This document shows, piece after piece, positions 27,578 through 37,826 of a stretch of DNA of 64,000 nt (position 1 is the first letter of the stretch; each line of letters begins with the position of its first letter). The translations under genes were made by a program, and so were the position numbers. The stretch covers positions 1 through 64,000 of the forward strand of contig CAJJBX010000006.1 in the NCBI GenBank assembly GCA_905182555.1, in the 5' to 3' direction. The notes beneath the pieces were generated by a model, which saw only the letters and a list, made by a program, of their open reading frames with translations, was not told where the DNA came from and searched no databases. Source of the DNA: an uncultured Ilumatobacter sp. GTDB lineage: Bacteria; Actinomycetota; Acidimicrobiia; Acidimicrobiales; Ilumatobacteraceae.

Positions 27578-28531
27578 TCAGCTCAATTCACTCGTGATGA
27601 TCGCGGCCAACTCGACAGGACGATCGCCCTGGACGCTGTGGCCGGCACCATCGACAAGGTGCACCACCATCGCCGGTTGTAGCCGTTTGGCCTCCGCAAC
27701 GTCGGTGTCGTCGACGACCGGCGACAGCGATCCGCGAACCAATGTCAGCTTGCAGGCCATGCTGGCGAAATCATCCCACAGCGGATTGTGTGCTTCGTCG
27801 CTGATCACATCGGATTCAGGCATACCGGAGGATCCGCCGTCGATACTGTCGCTCGCCTCGAGGCGGTTGGTCCGGTCGTAGTTCCATTGCCACGACCCGT
27901 CGGCGACCGGGTGGGCGTTGTGCAAGATGCCGCGCCGCAGCGACGACTCAGACCGAGTTGGATTGAACTCGACCGTCCTGGCCAGAAGGTCGTCGAAGCC
28001 TGCGAACGACTGCGGGCCGTTGACGAAATCGATAATCGCTTTGGCTTTTTTCTGGTTGACCCCTGGCGTGATGTCGACCATCACGAGCGATTGCACCAGT
28101 TCGGGGTGTCGAGTGGCCAGCAGCATCGACGTCAACCCACCGAGGGACATCCCGACGACGAGGCGCGCATCTGGAGCGTGCTGACGAATTGCCACAGCAA
28201 CGTCGTCAGCGAGATTCGCCGGCGAGTACGCGCCGTCTGACCGCCACGAGGAGTGCCCGTGGCCGGGCAGGTCGACAGCCAAAGCGGGTCGGCCCAGCGC
28301 AAGCGCCACCGTGTCCCATGTGTGAGCGTTCTGCGCACCTCCGTGGACAAAGACAACCTCGGCAGCGCCGGGTTCGCCCCAGCTCAGGGCACTGACGGAG
28401 CGTCCGTCGTCCAGTTCTACATGACCCCGGACGACAGTCGGGATGGCCACATTCAGGCCAAACTCGGCAATGTTCTCGTGGAACAGCCCGAATTCGTTGT
28501 AGTGGGATGCAGGACCAGCAATGTCGCTCAC
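27578..28531 (-). CDS. Alpha/beta hydrolase
   Basis: Alpha/beta-hydrolase fold enzyme of 317 residues. The oxyanion region is VVFVHGGAQNAHTWD, the nucleophile elbow is VVGMSLGGLTS, and the catalytic His is in DGAGHSVQGDRP near the C-terminus. DLPGHGHSSW is typical of the epoxide-hydrolase/haloperoxidase-like branch. No signal peptide is seen. Substrate unknown. Confidence 0.85.
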   Translation of the reverse strand: MSDIAGPASHYNEFGLFHENIAEFGLNVAIPTVVRGHVELDDGRSVSALSWGEPGAAEVVFVHGGAQNAHTWDTVALALGRPALAVDLPGHGHSSWRSDGAYSPANLADDVAVAIRQHAPDARLVVGMSLGGLTSMLLATRHPELVQSLVMVDITPGVNQKKAKAIIDFVNGPQSFAGFDDLLARTVEFNPTRSESSLRRGILHNAHPVADGSWQWNYDRTNRLEASDSIDGGSSGMPESDVISDEAHNPLWDDFASMACKLTLVRGSLSPVVDDTDVAEAKRLQPAMVVHLVDGAGHSVQGDRPVELAAIITSELS

Positions 28532-28563
28532 GTAAGTGACGCTAGTGCTGCGGCGTCGGCTGT

Positions 28564-29859
28564 TCAGCCTCCGGCGTCGGTCCCGTTGCCGCCGGCAGCC
28601 ATGGTCGTCGTGGTCGTCGTGGTCGCCAGCGTCGTCGCCAGCGTCGTCGCCAGCGTCGTGGTCAGCGTCGAAGTCGGAGTCGAAGTCGTTGAAGTAGTAG
28701 CTGGCGGTGTGGTTGTCGTCTGGACCGGCGCCTGCGTCGTCACAGGCGCCTGCGTGGTGGCGGGGGCCTGCGTGGTTTCCGGCGCCGTGTCAGGCACCGT
28801 CGTCGTGGTTTGCGCAACGGTGGTCGTCGTGGTCGATGTCGACACGTATTCAGGATCGATCCAGTTGAAGGTCGGCGGCGGAGAGCCAACTGCCTCGGGC
28901 TCGTTTTCGCCGTCCCAGACAAAGACCTGGTCACCGTTGCCCATCAGGTCTTGCATGGTCTCGGAGATGTTTAGTGGGATTCGGATACACCCATGCGATG
29001 CACCCTGCAGCGGCACGTTGAGTGCACCATGAATAGCAATTCCGTAGTTGAAGTAGACCGGATTCCACATGCCGCCGAGCGCACTCTGGCGGATGCCTTC
29101 AACTTGGCGGTAGACGGTAAACACGCCACCCGGTGTGTTCGAGATGCCGCATTCGCCTCGGACCAACGGTTCCACGCCATCACGGTTGCCGTACTCGCCC
29201 GGGCTAATCGTGACTTCTTCGCACCACTGTTCGTTGCTGCCGCTCGACATATGCGTGATCATCACGGGTTGGTTGTCGTGATAGATCGCCAGCACCTGCT
29301 CTGGCAGATACACCTCGGTGTGGTGAGGCGTGGCATTCGGCCGGCGCGGCTGAATGACAAAGGGCTCCTGCAGCTGATCCCACATGTCAGGGGTGACCTT
29401 GCCGGTCGGCGCGTTGCTCGCCGTTCCGAGGACCAGCTTCTCGTAGGCCCAGATTGCCTTGATGGTCTGATCGCCGTAGATGCCATCAATCGGCCCCGGG
29501 ACGAAGCCGAGTTCGGTGAGCCGTTGCTGCACGAGCTTGACGTCGTCGCCCGTAAGCCCCTTCGACAGGGTGCGCTCGAGCGGAACCTTGATGACCGGTG
29601 CCGCGGTTGCAACGGAGCCAATGACTCCTGGAATGGATTCGGGAACCGTCAGGACGCTCACAGAGGAATCAACGACAAACGCAGCGTCAGCGGGAATCCG
29701 CTCAGTAGTGCCATCGTCGCCACCGCCGCCGAGAGCGATACCTGCCAGCACAACCATCCCGAGCAGGCCGGCAGCCGCAACGGCAGGCAGCCATTTGGCA
29801 GCCTGGTTTGGCTGGCGATCTCGAGCAGGGCGAGGCTGGCGGCGGGAAGTTTCGTTCAT
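28564..29859 (-). CDS. L,D-transpeptidase (YkuD) with peptidoglycan-binding domain and Thr-rich tail
   Basis: Cell-wall cross-linking enzyme. From ATG 29859 the order is: a basic cytoplasmic stretch, one membrane anchor (WLPAVAAAGLLGMVVLAGIALGG), a peptidoglycan-binding domain (LTGDDVKLVQQRLTELGFVPG, then YGDQTIKAIWAYEK), and a YkuD domain with the catalytic motif IHGALNVPLQGASHGCIRIP. The last ~105 residues are almost only Thr, Pro, Ala and Val (TTQAPVTTQAPVQ-type units). Such a tail after the catalytic domain is unusual and may span or bind the wall. The gene is followed closely by the hydrolase on the same strand. Confidence 0.88.
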   Translation of the reverse strand: MNETSRRQPRPARDRQPNQAAKWLPAVAAAGLLGMVVLAGIALGGGGDDGTTERIPADAAFVVDSSVSVLTVPESIPGVIGSVATAAPVIKVPLERTLSKGLTGDDVKLVQQRLTELGFVPGPIDGIYGDQTIKAIWAYEKLVLGTASNAPTGKVTPDMWDQLQEPFVIQPRRPNATPHHTEVYLPEQVLAIYHDNQPVMITHMSSGSNEQWCEEVTISPGEYGNRDGVEPLVRGECGISNTPGGVFTVYRQVEGIRQSALGGMWNPVYFNYGIAIHGALNVPLQGASHGCIRIPLNISETMQDLMGNGDQVFVWDGENEPEAVGSPPPTFNWIDPEYVSTSTTTTTVAQTTTTVPDTAPETTQAPATTQAPVTTQAPVQTTTTPPATTSTTSTPTSTLTTTLATTLATTLATTTTTTTMAAGGNGTDAGG

Positions 29860-29979
29860 GAGTTGCGGATGTTCTGTGCGAGCTCGGACTGTCTTTCGAA
29901 CCTCCACTCAGAATGTAGCAATGCCAATCAGGCAGCGGCCCTCGCGCGGCCCGCCGTTCGACACAGTTTCTTTTTTGCG

Positions 29980-30744
29980 TCAGTCTTTGGTGATGATCGG
30001 CGTGATGCCGTCGAGGGCACCTCGCAACTCACGCATCTCCCGGAGGATCGTGAGGATAATCCCAGGCGAGCTGAGCGTCGACTCGCCGCGAGTACGCGGG
30101 AAGTAATCGACACCGAACTGCAGCATCTCGTAGCCAAGCCGAGTTGCCCGGATGACCAGTTCGGCGTCGATAAACGAGCCTTCGCTCTGCAACTCGACGT
30201 GATCAAAGACCTTGGCCCTGCAGAGTTTGAAGGCGAAGTTGATGTCGCGTGCCTTCACCCCAAAGAGCGTGCGGATCAACAGGTTGTACCAGAAGGTGTA
30301 GACGGTCCGGAGGTAGCCCTCGCCAGTGCGATCAAACCGGTAGGCACTGACGACGTCGGCGTCGTAGTCGACCATCAGGCGCACTGCCCGCGGCAGCTCC
30401 GCCATATCGAAGGGCAGATCGGCGTCGGTGTACAGAATCAGGTCGCCGGTGGCCGCTGCGAATCCGGTCTTGATCGCCCCGCCAAGCTTGCGGTTCTTCT
30501 CGTGGTGGATGACCGTGACGTGCGGGTCGGCTGCTGCGATTGCGTCGGCGATCTCGGCAGTGCGATCAGTCGACGCGTCGTTGACAATGATTAATTCGTA
30601 GTCATCGATGTCGCCAGCCTTGATCAGCGCTGCGCAGGCCCGACGCGCAGCGGTGAGCGCACGGTCGACGTACTCCTCTTCATTCCACATCGGGTAGAAG
30701 ATCGAGAGCTTGTTGAAAGGTGCTCCGGTCTGTTCGCTCGTCAT
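29980..30744 (-). CDS. Glycosyltransferase family 2 (dolichyl/polyprenyl-phosphate sugar transferase-like)
   Basis: GT-A fold enzyme, 254 residues. KLSIFYPMWNEEEYVDRAL starts the nucleotide-binding region, IIVNDASTDRTAEIADA follows, and ILYTDADLPFD holds the DxD-type metal site. NRKLGGAIKTGFAAATGD is the usual GT2 wording of polyprenyl-phosphate mannose/glucose transferases. There is no C-terminal membrane segment, so it is of the soluble, membrane-associated type. It probably charges a lipid carrier with a sugar for wall or glycoprotein synthesis. Confidence 0.85.
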   Translation of the reverse strand: MTSEQTGAPFNKLSIFYPMWNEEEYVDRALTAARRACAALIKAGDIDDYELIIVNDASTDRTAEIADAIAAADPHVTVIHHEKNRKLGGAIKTGFAAATGDLILYTDADLPFDMAELPRAVRLMVDYDADVVSAYRFDRTGEGYLRTVYTFWYNLLIRTLFGVKARDINFAFKLCRAKVFDHVELQSEGSFIDAELVIRATRLGYEMLQFGVDYFPRTRGESTLSSPGIILTILREMRELRGALDGITPIITKD

Positions 30745-30801
30745 GCGGGCAGAAGGGTAGCTGCCGGGGAAGTCAGCGCTGCAGCGCCTACAGTCAGCTG
30801 C

Positions 30802-31275
30802 GTGGCAGAGGAGACGAACACGACCGATTCACGCCCGGGTCTTCCACCTCCGATTCCTGGTTTCACGGCGCCCCAACCAATCCAGCAACGGCCGGGGCAG
30901 GTAACCACGGGCTGGCAGATGCTGCTCGGTGCTGCGTGGACCGCGTCGTTCTTCGCATTCGCCGCCGTCTGGAAGACCAGCCAGGACATCGGCATCGGCA
31001 CATGGTGGCTTGGTGCTCGAGCCCAGCCGCAGTCGGTGATGATCAAGATCATCCCATTCGTCCTAATCATCGCCGTCGGGCTCGCTGCGATCTACAACCT
31101 TCGTCGGGTTGCCCTGGTCAGCCTCGCTGGCTCAGTCGGGGTCGCGCTGATTGCTGTGTTCGACATCTCGCGATCTGGCGGATTAGCCGCGATCGAGTTC
31201 GCCATCGCGGCCAGCCTTGCTACCGTTTCGGTCGGCGCGCTCACCGGCACCTACCGGGCAGCCACCACCGTCTGA
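30802..31275 (+). CDS. Small membrane protein of unknown function
   Basis: A 157-residue protein from GTG 30802. The first 35 residues are Pro/Gln-rich and hydrophilic. Four hydrophobic segments follow (about residues 40-57, 75-95, 100-120 and 128-148). No known family is recognised. Its stop codon is the first of several in-frame TGA codons in a 12-bp tandem repeat (31268-31315), so repeat changes would not alter the protein. Divergent from the glycosyltransferase gene. Confidence 0.6.
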   Translation: MAEETNTTDSRPGLPPPIPGFTAPQPIQQRPGQVTTGWQMLLGAAWTASFFAFAAVWKTSQDIGIGTWWLGARAQPQSVMIKIIPFVLIIAVGLAAIYNLRRVALVSLAGSVGVALIAVFDISRSGGLAAIEFAIAASLATVSVGALTGTYRAATTV

Positions 31276-31315
31276 CGAGCCGTCTGACGAGCCGTCTGAC
31301 GAGCCGTCTGACCGG
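31268..31315. repeat. 12-bp tandem repeat (CCGTCTGACGAG), about 4 units
   Basis: Three perfect units (31268-31303) and one partial unit. Each unit has TGA in the frame of the upstream gene, and the first TGA is that gene's stop. Its core CCGTCTGAC matches the reverse complement of the repeat at 34046-34141. Confidence 0.9.
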
Positions 31316-31373
31316 GCTCCTGGTGGCGGCTATCTGGTCGATCAACCTCGGTCCTGTCGGCGCGGGTCCGTGA

Positions 31374-32762
<1,389 letters not shown>

Positions 32763-32766
32763 TGTC

Positions 32767-32828
32767 CGGTCACACCGTGCCTGACACCGTGTGACCGGTG
32801 TGACCGGTGTGACCGGTGTGACCGGTGA
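32767..32828. repeat. Inverted repeat plus 10-bp tandem repeat after argG
   Basis: CCGGTCACAC (32767-32776) is the exact reverse complement of GTGTGACCGG (32790-32799), with CGTGCCTGACACC between. The right arm is then repeated in tandem (TGTGACCGG, about four copies, to 32828). The GGTCACAC...GTGTGACC layout and the TCAGGCAC/GTGCCTGA core recur at 63168-63210. It can serve as terminator for argG and the convergent peptidase gene. Confidence 0.85.
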
Positions 32829-32881
32829 GTGTCAGCAAGCAGACGATCACACGAGCCAGCTCAGCGCTCGTCTGCGCGGGC

Positions 32882-33970
32882 TCAGTGGGTGGGGGCGAGA
32901 GCCTGGACAATGCCGGCAATGAGGCGGGCGCGTTCTGGCATCGTGGCGACGATGACGTGTTCGGTGTCGGCGTGGGCTCCACCGCCAACCGCTCCAAGGC
33001 CGTCGAGTGTCGGGACGCCGATTGCTGCGGTGAAGTTGCCGTCGCTACCGCCACCGACGGCGAAGCCTTCGATTCCCGGCGAGACCTGCTGAGCGATCGG
33101 GAACAGGGATGCAGATGCCGACTCAGGCATCGGCGGGCGACCGATGAGTCCGCTGACTTCGACGGACGCTCCCTCCACGTGCGCTGTAAGCCCCGCCATG
33201 GCTGCTTCGACCCGGGCCTTCTCATCAGCAGACTCAACGCGGGCGTCGACCTTAATGAGCCCGTGAGCCGGCACCACGTTGTCGGTGCTCCCGACTTTGG
33301 CGACCGTCGGCGTGACGGTTGTACCGACGCTCGTATCGCCGATCTGGTTGATGGCGAGCACTTGGTGCGAGGCCTCGACCAGCGCGTTGATGCCCTTTTC
33401 GGGTTCGAGGCCAGCATGGCTCGCTCGCCCCGTGATCACGACGTCAAACGTGCCGCAGCCCTTCCGGCCGGTCTTGAGGCCGCCACCACCGGCTGACGGC
33501 TCAAGCACCAGCACGTTGCCGCACTCTGTGGCGCGCTCTTCGATGAAGGCACGCGACTCGTGCGAGCCGATCTCTTCATCGGCGCTGAACAGCAACTCGA
33601 CATGCGAGCAGTCGTCGAGCGAGGCGAGCCCATGCAACGCCTGGACGATGCCAGCAAGCATGTCGAAGCAGCCCGGCCCCGTCATCACGCCATCGGTGAC
33701 CGCGAATGGCAGCCGTTCGAGCGTGCCCATCGGGAACACGGTGTCATGGTGGCCAAGCAACATCACTGTCGTCTCGTCGCCGCCTTTCCAATGAACGTGC
33801 GGACCCTTCGGTGAGTCGACGAGCTCACATGTTCCGCCGATGTGACGCTCGATCATCGACGCCAACGCAATGGCTGACTTGTGGAGTTGCGGAAGATCGC
33901 CCGACGGCGACTCAATCTCAATCAACGTCTGGGTGTCAGCGATCATCGCGTCGAGGTCAAACACAGTCAT
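32882..33970 (-). CDS. M20 family metallopeptidase
   Basis: Di-zinc exopeptidase of the M20 family (carboxypeptidase G2/ArgE/DapE group), 362 residues. The first zinc motif is VMLLGHHDTVFPMG, the bridging Asp is in GPGCFDMLAGIVQAL, and the catalytic Glu pair is FSADEEIGSHES. GRASHAGLEPEKGINALVEA marks the lid dimerisation domain, and GGGAHADTEHV holds the last zinc His. No signal peptide, so cytoplasmic. GlcP-type carboxypeptidase G2 activity is the closest reading, but the substrate is open. Adjacent argG is on the opposite strand. Confidence 0.9.
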   Translation of the reverse strand: MTVFDLDAMIADTQTLIEIESPSGDLPQLHKSAIALASMIERHIGGTCELVDSPKGPHVHWKGGDETTVMLLGHHDTVFPMGTLERLPFAVTDGVMTGPGCFDMLAGIVQALHGLASLDDCSHVELLFSADEEIGSHESRAFIEERATECGNVLVLEPSAGGGGLKTGRKGCGTFDVVITGRASHAGLEPEKGINALVEASHQVLAINQIGDTSVGTTVTPTVAKVGSTDNVVPAHGLIKVDARVESADEKARVEAAMAGLTAHVEGASVEVSGLIGRPPMPESASASLFPIAQQVSPGIEGFAVGGGSDGNFTAAIGVPTLDGLGAVGGGAHADTEHVIVATMPERARLIAGIVQALAPTH

Positions 33971-34045
33971 ACCTGCAGCGTAGATACAACGTCGCCGACT
34001 GGCACAACGTGGTCGTCAACTGGGCCACGTTGTGCGTCAGATGTT

Positions 34046-34141
34046 GGGTTGCCCGACGGGTTGTCCGACGGGTTGTCAGACGGGTTGTCAGACGGGTTGT
34101 CAGACGGGTTGTCAGACGGGTTGTCAGACGGGTTGTCAGAC
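34046..34141. repeat. 12-bp tandem repeat (GGGTTGTCAGAC), eight units
   Basis: Eight units run from 34046 to 34141, the last six identical and the first two with small variations. On the minus strand the repeat encodes RLTT units at the end of the aldehyde dehydrogenase frame. It is the same family as 31268-31315 in reverse orientation (shared CCGTCTGAC core). Confidence 0.93.
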
Positions 34142-35524
34142 GGGTTTCAGCAATGCCTTCGTGGCCGCCCTCTCGACCCAGGCCCGAGTCGCCCATGCCG
34201 CCGAGGCGGGGCTGCAGCCGATGTCGGCGGCCAACGCCGAGCTGCAGGAGCAGCAGGCGCTCGAACGTCCGCATGGCCGTCGACAGGTTTTGCGTGTACA
34301 CGTAGGCGGCGAGCCCGTAGTTGGTGTCGTTAGCCATCGCAACGACTTCGTCGACGTCGCTGTAGGTGATGACCGGGGCCACTGGTCCAAAGGTCTCTTC
34401 ACGTCGAATCAGCATGTTCTCGGTGACGCCGGTGACGAGGGTCGGTGCATAAAAATGCCCCCGATCGAAGGCTTCGCCGGTGAGCCGTTGACCGCCGACG
34501 GGAACCTCAGCACCCTTAGCCCGTGCGTCGTCGACCTGGTTGGCAACTTTGGCGACCGCTGCTTCGTTGATCAGCGGGCCGACACCGACACCTTCGTCCA
34601 TACCGTTGCCGGCCTTGACGCGGCCGACACGCTGGATCAATGTGTCAACGAATGCGTCGTGCGCCGACTCGTGCACGTACAGGCGGTTCGGACTAATGCA
34701 TGCTTGACCCGAATTAAGGAACTTTAAGGCCGCTGCGCCCTTCGCTGCGTGCACCGGATCGGCATCGGGGAACACGATGAATGGTTCCGGATCGTACTTC
34801 AGTACGATGACTCACAGGTTGCTGGCTGCTGATCCAAGACATACAGCGATGCGCTGTCGACCCGGTAAACGTGAGCTTGCGAACGCGCTCGTCCGTGCAG
34901 AACACCTCGCCGATCGGCTTGGGGTCCAGAGCTGTGACGAGGTTGACGACGCCGGCAGGAGCGCCGACGTCGGCGAATATCTGGAAGATCGCGCGGGCAC
35001 AGAGCGGCGTTGCCTCCGCGGCTTTCAGCACGAGCGTGCAGCCTGCCGCGAGCGCCGGACCCATCTTTCTGGTCAGCATTGAGATCGGGTAATTCCACGG
35101 CGTGATTGCAGCAACGACGCCGACCGGTTGCTTGAGCACGAGAAAGCGTTGATCGGCACGGGCCGACGGCAACCACTCCCCTGCCACGCGCTTTGCTTCT
35201 TCGGCGTACCAGCGGAGAAAGTCGGCGCCGTACTTCACTTCGGCGGCCGATGCCTTCAGCGGCTTGCCCTGCTCGCGCGTCATCAGCTCGGCGAGTTCCT
35301 TCGACCTTTCGGTCATTAACTGCCAGGCGCGATACAACAAGTCAGCGCGCTCGTACGCCGTTGTTTGGGACCATGATCCGAATGCCGCATCAGCTGCAGC
35401 GACTGCCGCTCGGGCATCGTCGGCACCGCCATCTGGCACCGTGTCGATCACCTCGCCCGTTGCAGGGTTGGTCACCTCGAACCTTTGCCCCGATGTTGCC
35501 TCGACCCACTCACCATTGATGAAC
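34142..35524 (-). pseudogene. Aldehyde dehydrogenase (succinate-semialdehyde type), degenerate
   Basis: The gene opens MFINGEWVEATSGQRFEV at ATG 35524 and is a normal ALDH through FCTDERVRKLTFTGSTA. Between about 34775 and 34850 the sequence is garbled and out of frame, which removes the catalytic Glu motif (ELGG). It resumes as PFIVFPDADPVHAAKGAAALKFLNSGQACISPNRL with the catalytic Cys. Near 34200-34240 further indels obscure a GVNDIGCSPASAPFGG stretch, after which GDSGLGREGGHEGIAE runs into the 12-bp repeat and an RLTT-repeat tail. The break points could be sequence errors, but a missing active-site segment plus a repeat-overrun C-terminus also fits real decay. Gene class (NAD-dependent succinate-semialdehyde/aldehyde dehydrogenase) is clear. 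Confidence 0.75.
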
Positions 35525-35560
35525 ATGTCGCGCAGCGTAGAACCCGCCTCACTGTTGCGA

Positions 35561-35608
35561 CGAGATGCGACGAGATATGACGAGATATGACGAGATATGA
35601 CGAGATAC
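35561..35608. repeat. 10-bp tandem repeat (CGAGATATGA) in divergent promoter region
   Basis: About five units lie between the aldehyde dehydrogenase start (35524) and the divergent prolyl oligopeptidase start (35672). The 10-bp period is close to one DNA turn, so repeated sites would lie on one face of the helix. Confidence 0.85.
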
Positions 35609-35671
35609 AAGGTTGTGCCAGCCCACGGTGACACTCGGATCCGAGGGTTGTCTCTCGGTACTGTCGCCCTT

Positions 35672-37723
35672 ATGGACACACATCAGTGGTTGGAAGATGT
35701 CGAGGGCGACGACCCATTGGCATGGGTAACTCAGCGCAACGCTGTTGCCGAGGCAACGCTTTTCGTCGACCCACAATTCGAACCGATCAGGGCGTCAACG
35801 CTCGATGTACTCGAAGCCGATGACCGCATCGCGTACCCATCTCGCCATGGCGACCTCGTCCACAACTTTTGGACCGATGCCGAACACCGTCGCGGTCTCC
35901 TGCGGCGCACGACGTGGGCCGATTACGTCGGCGGCGAGCCCCAGTGGGAGACGATCCTCGACCTTGATGTGTTGTGCGCGACCGAGGACGAGTCGTGGGT
36001 CTTCCGTGGCTCATCGACGCTGCGCCCTGGTCGGCGGCGAGCGCTCATCGAGCTGTCGCCCGGCGGTTCCGACGCTTCGGTGACGCGCGAGTTCGACCTC
36101 GTCGAGAAGCGGTTCATTCCTGAGTCGGCGGGCGGCTTCGTTCGCCCCCTTGCCAAAGGCAGCCTGACGTGGAAGGACGGCGACACGGTCTACGTGACCA
36201 GGGACTTCGGGCCGGGCAGTCTGACCCGGTCGGGGTATCCACGAACCGTTCGGCGTTGGACCCGCGGAACACCGATCGTCGACGCTGAGATCGTCTTCGA
36301 GGGCGACGAGGCCGATGTCGCCGTCGGTGTTGGCGTGTCGTCGATGGACGGCTTCCGACATCACGTCATCGAGCGCGCCCCCGACTTCTTCACGACGCAA
36401 ACATCAATCCTGCGCGACGGCGAGTTCGTGTCTGTTGACGTTCCCGACGATGCCGAGGTCAGCTTCCACGAACAATGGATTTTCATCACGCCGCGTGCCA
36501 ATTTCGAACATCGGGGCCAGTCATTCCCCACGGGATCGCTGCTCGTTAGCGAGCTCGACGGCTTCCTTGCCGGCACCTCAGAACTCACCGCACTGTTCAC
36601 CCCAACGGAAACGGCATCGCTCGGTGGCTTTTGCTGTACCCGCAGCCATGTTGTAATCAACGTGCTCGATGACGTACGCAACGCACTCTCGGTTGCCACC
36701 CCACCCGGGTCACCAAGCGGTCGCTGGAGCATCGCGGCACTCTCGGGTGCGCCAGATGCCTGGACCCTGTCGGCAAGTGCGGTCGACGGAGCCGAACGCG
36801 ACGACATTTGGCTCGTCGGTACCGACTTCGTCACTCCAGAATCGCTGTTCGTGATGTCACTCGATCGCGACGAAGCCCCACAACTTCTCAGCCAGGCACC
36901 GGCCCGCTTCGATGCAAGCGATCTCGCGATCGAGCAGCACTTCGCAGCGAGCGCAGATGGAACACGCATCCCGTACTTTGTCGTCGGGTCGAATGACGCC
37001 CTCGCAGCGACCGACGGATCGCGCCCCACGCTGTTGAGCGGCTACGGCGGCTTCGAGATAGCGCGCACCGCTGCGTACTCGGCGGTCATCGGCAGGTCAT
37101 GGCTGAGCAGCGAATCTGGTGTCGGCGGCGTATACGTGCTCGCCAACATCCGCGGTGGCGGTGAGTATGGGCCGGCGTGGCATCGTGCCGGGCTGCGCGA
37201 GAAACGTCCCCGCGTGTACGAAGACTTCGAGGCAGTCGCCCGAGCGATCGTCGCCCGTGGCGTCACATCGCCCGGACGACTCGGCATTTCGGGAGGCAGC
37301 AACGGAGGGCTGCTGGTTGGCAACATGTACGTCCGCACCCCTGAGCTCTTCGGCGCTGTCGTGTGCCAGGTCCCACTCCTCGACATGAAGCGCTACCACC
37401 TCCTCCTGGCTGGCGCCTCGTGGATGGCGGAGTACGGCGATCCCGATGAACCCAGCGATTGGGCCTATCTGCAGGGATACTCGCCGTATCACCTCGTCGA
37501 TCCCGATGTGGACTATCCGCCGATGCTGCTGACGACCTCGACGCGCGACGACCGGGTTCATCCCGGCCATGCCCGCAAGATGGCCGCACTCCTCGAAGCA
37601 GCTGACAAGGACGTCACCTACTGGGAGAACATCGAGGGCGGTCACGGTGGAGCAGCCGACGCCGGCCAGCAGGCCACCATGCAGGCCCTCATATTCACCT
37701 TCCTCCGCACGCGCCTCACCTGA
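35672..37723 (+). CDS. Prolyl oligopeptidase family serine peptidase (S9A)
   Basis: Peptidase of about 683 residues. The N-terminal half is a beta-propeller (WLEDVEGDDPLAWVTQRN opening, PSRHGDLVHNFW and WKDGDTVYVTRDFG). The C-terminal hydrolase domain has VLANIRGGGEYGPAWHRAGL, the nucleophile motif LGISGGSNGGLLVGNM, the Asp in TSTRDDRVHPGHARKMA and the His in IEGGHGGAADAGQQA. ATG 35672 is chosen because MDTHQWLEDVEG is the family N-terminus; the frame is open back to 35597. No signal peptide is seen, so it acts in the cytoplasm on short proline peptides. Confidence 0.92.
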   Translation: MDTHQWLEDVEGDDPLAWVTQRNAVAEATLFVDPQFEPIRASTLDVLEADDRIAYPSRHGDLVHNFWTDAEHRRGLLRRTTWADYVGGEPQWETILDLDVLCATEDESWVFRGSSTLRPGRRRALIELSPGGSDASVTREFDLVEKRFIPESAGGFVRPLAKGSLTWKDGDTVYVTRDFGPGSLTRSGYPRTVRRWTRGTPIVDAEIVFEGDEADVAVGVGVSSMDGFRHHVIERAPDFFTTQTSILRDGEFVSVDVPDDAEVSFHEQWIFITPRANFEHRGQSFPTGSLLVSELDGFLAGTSELTALFTPTETASLGGFCCTRSHVVINVLDDVRNALSVATPPGSPSGRWSIAALSGAPDAWTLSASAVDGAERDDIWLVGTDFVTPESLFVMSLDRDEAPQLLSQAPARFDASDLAIEQHFAASADGTRIPYFVVGSNDALAATDGSRPTLLSGYGGFEIARTAAYSAVIGRSWLSSESGVGGVYVLANIRGGGEYGPAWHRAGLREKRPRVYEDFEAVARAIVARGVTSPGRLGISGGSNGGLLVGNMYVRTPELFGAVVCQVPLLDMKRYHLLLAGASWMAEYGDPDEPSDWAYLQGYSPYHLVDPDVDYPPMLLTTSTRDDRVHPGHARKMAALLEAADKDVTYWENIEGGHGGAADAGQQATMQALIFTFLRTRLT

Positions 37724-37826
37724 AAATCCCTTCCGCGAAACTCCCCGTTTGCGTCGAATAACTCGTTGGAAAACACATGAGAAGCTCGACACCAACGTTG
37801 GGTTGGCAAAGTGGCAAAGTTGTTGG

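Noticed and set aside
34046..34141. CRISPR array
   Set aside because: Units are 12 bp with no spacers, so this is a simple tandem repeat. The other short repeats in the window likewise lack spacers, and no cas genes are present.
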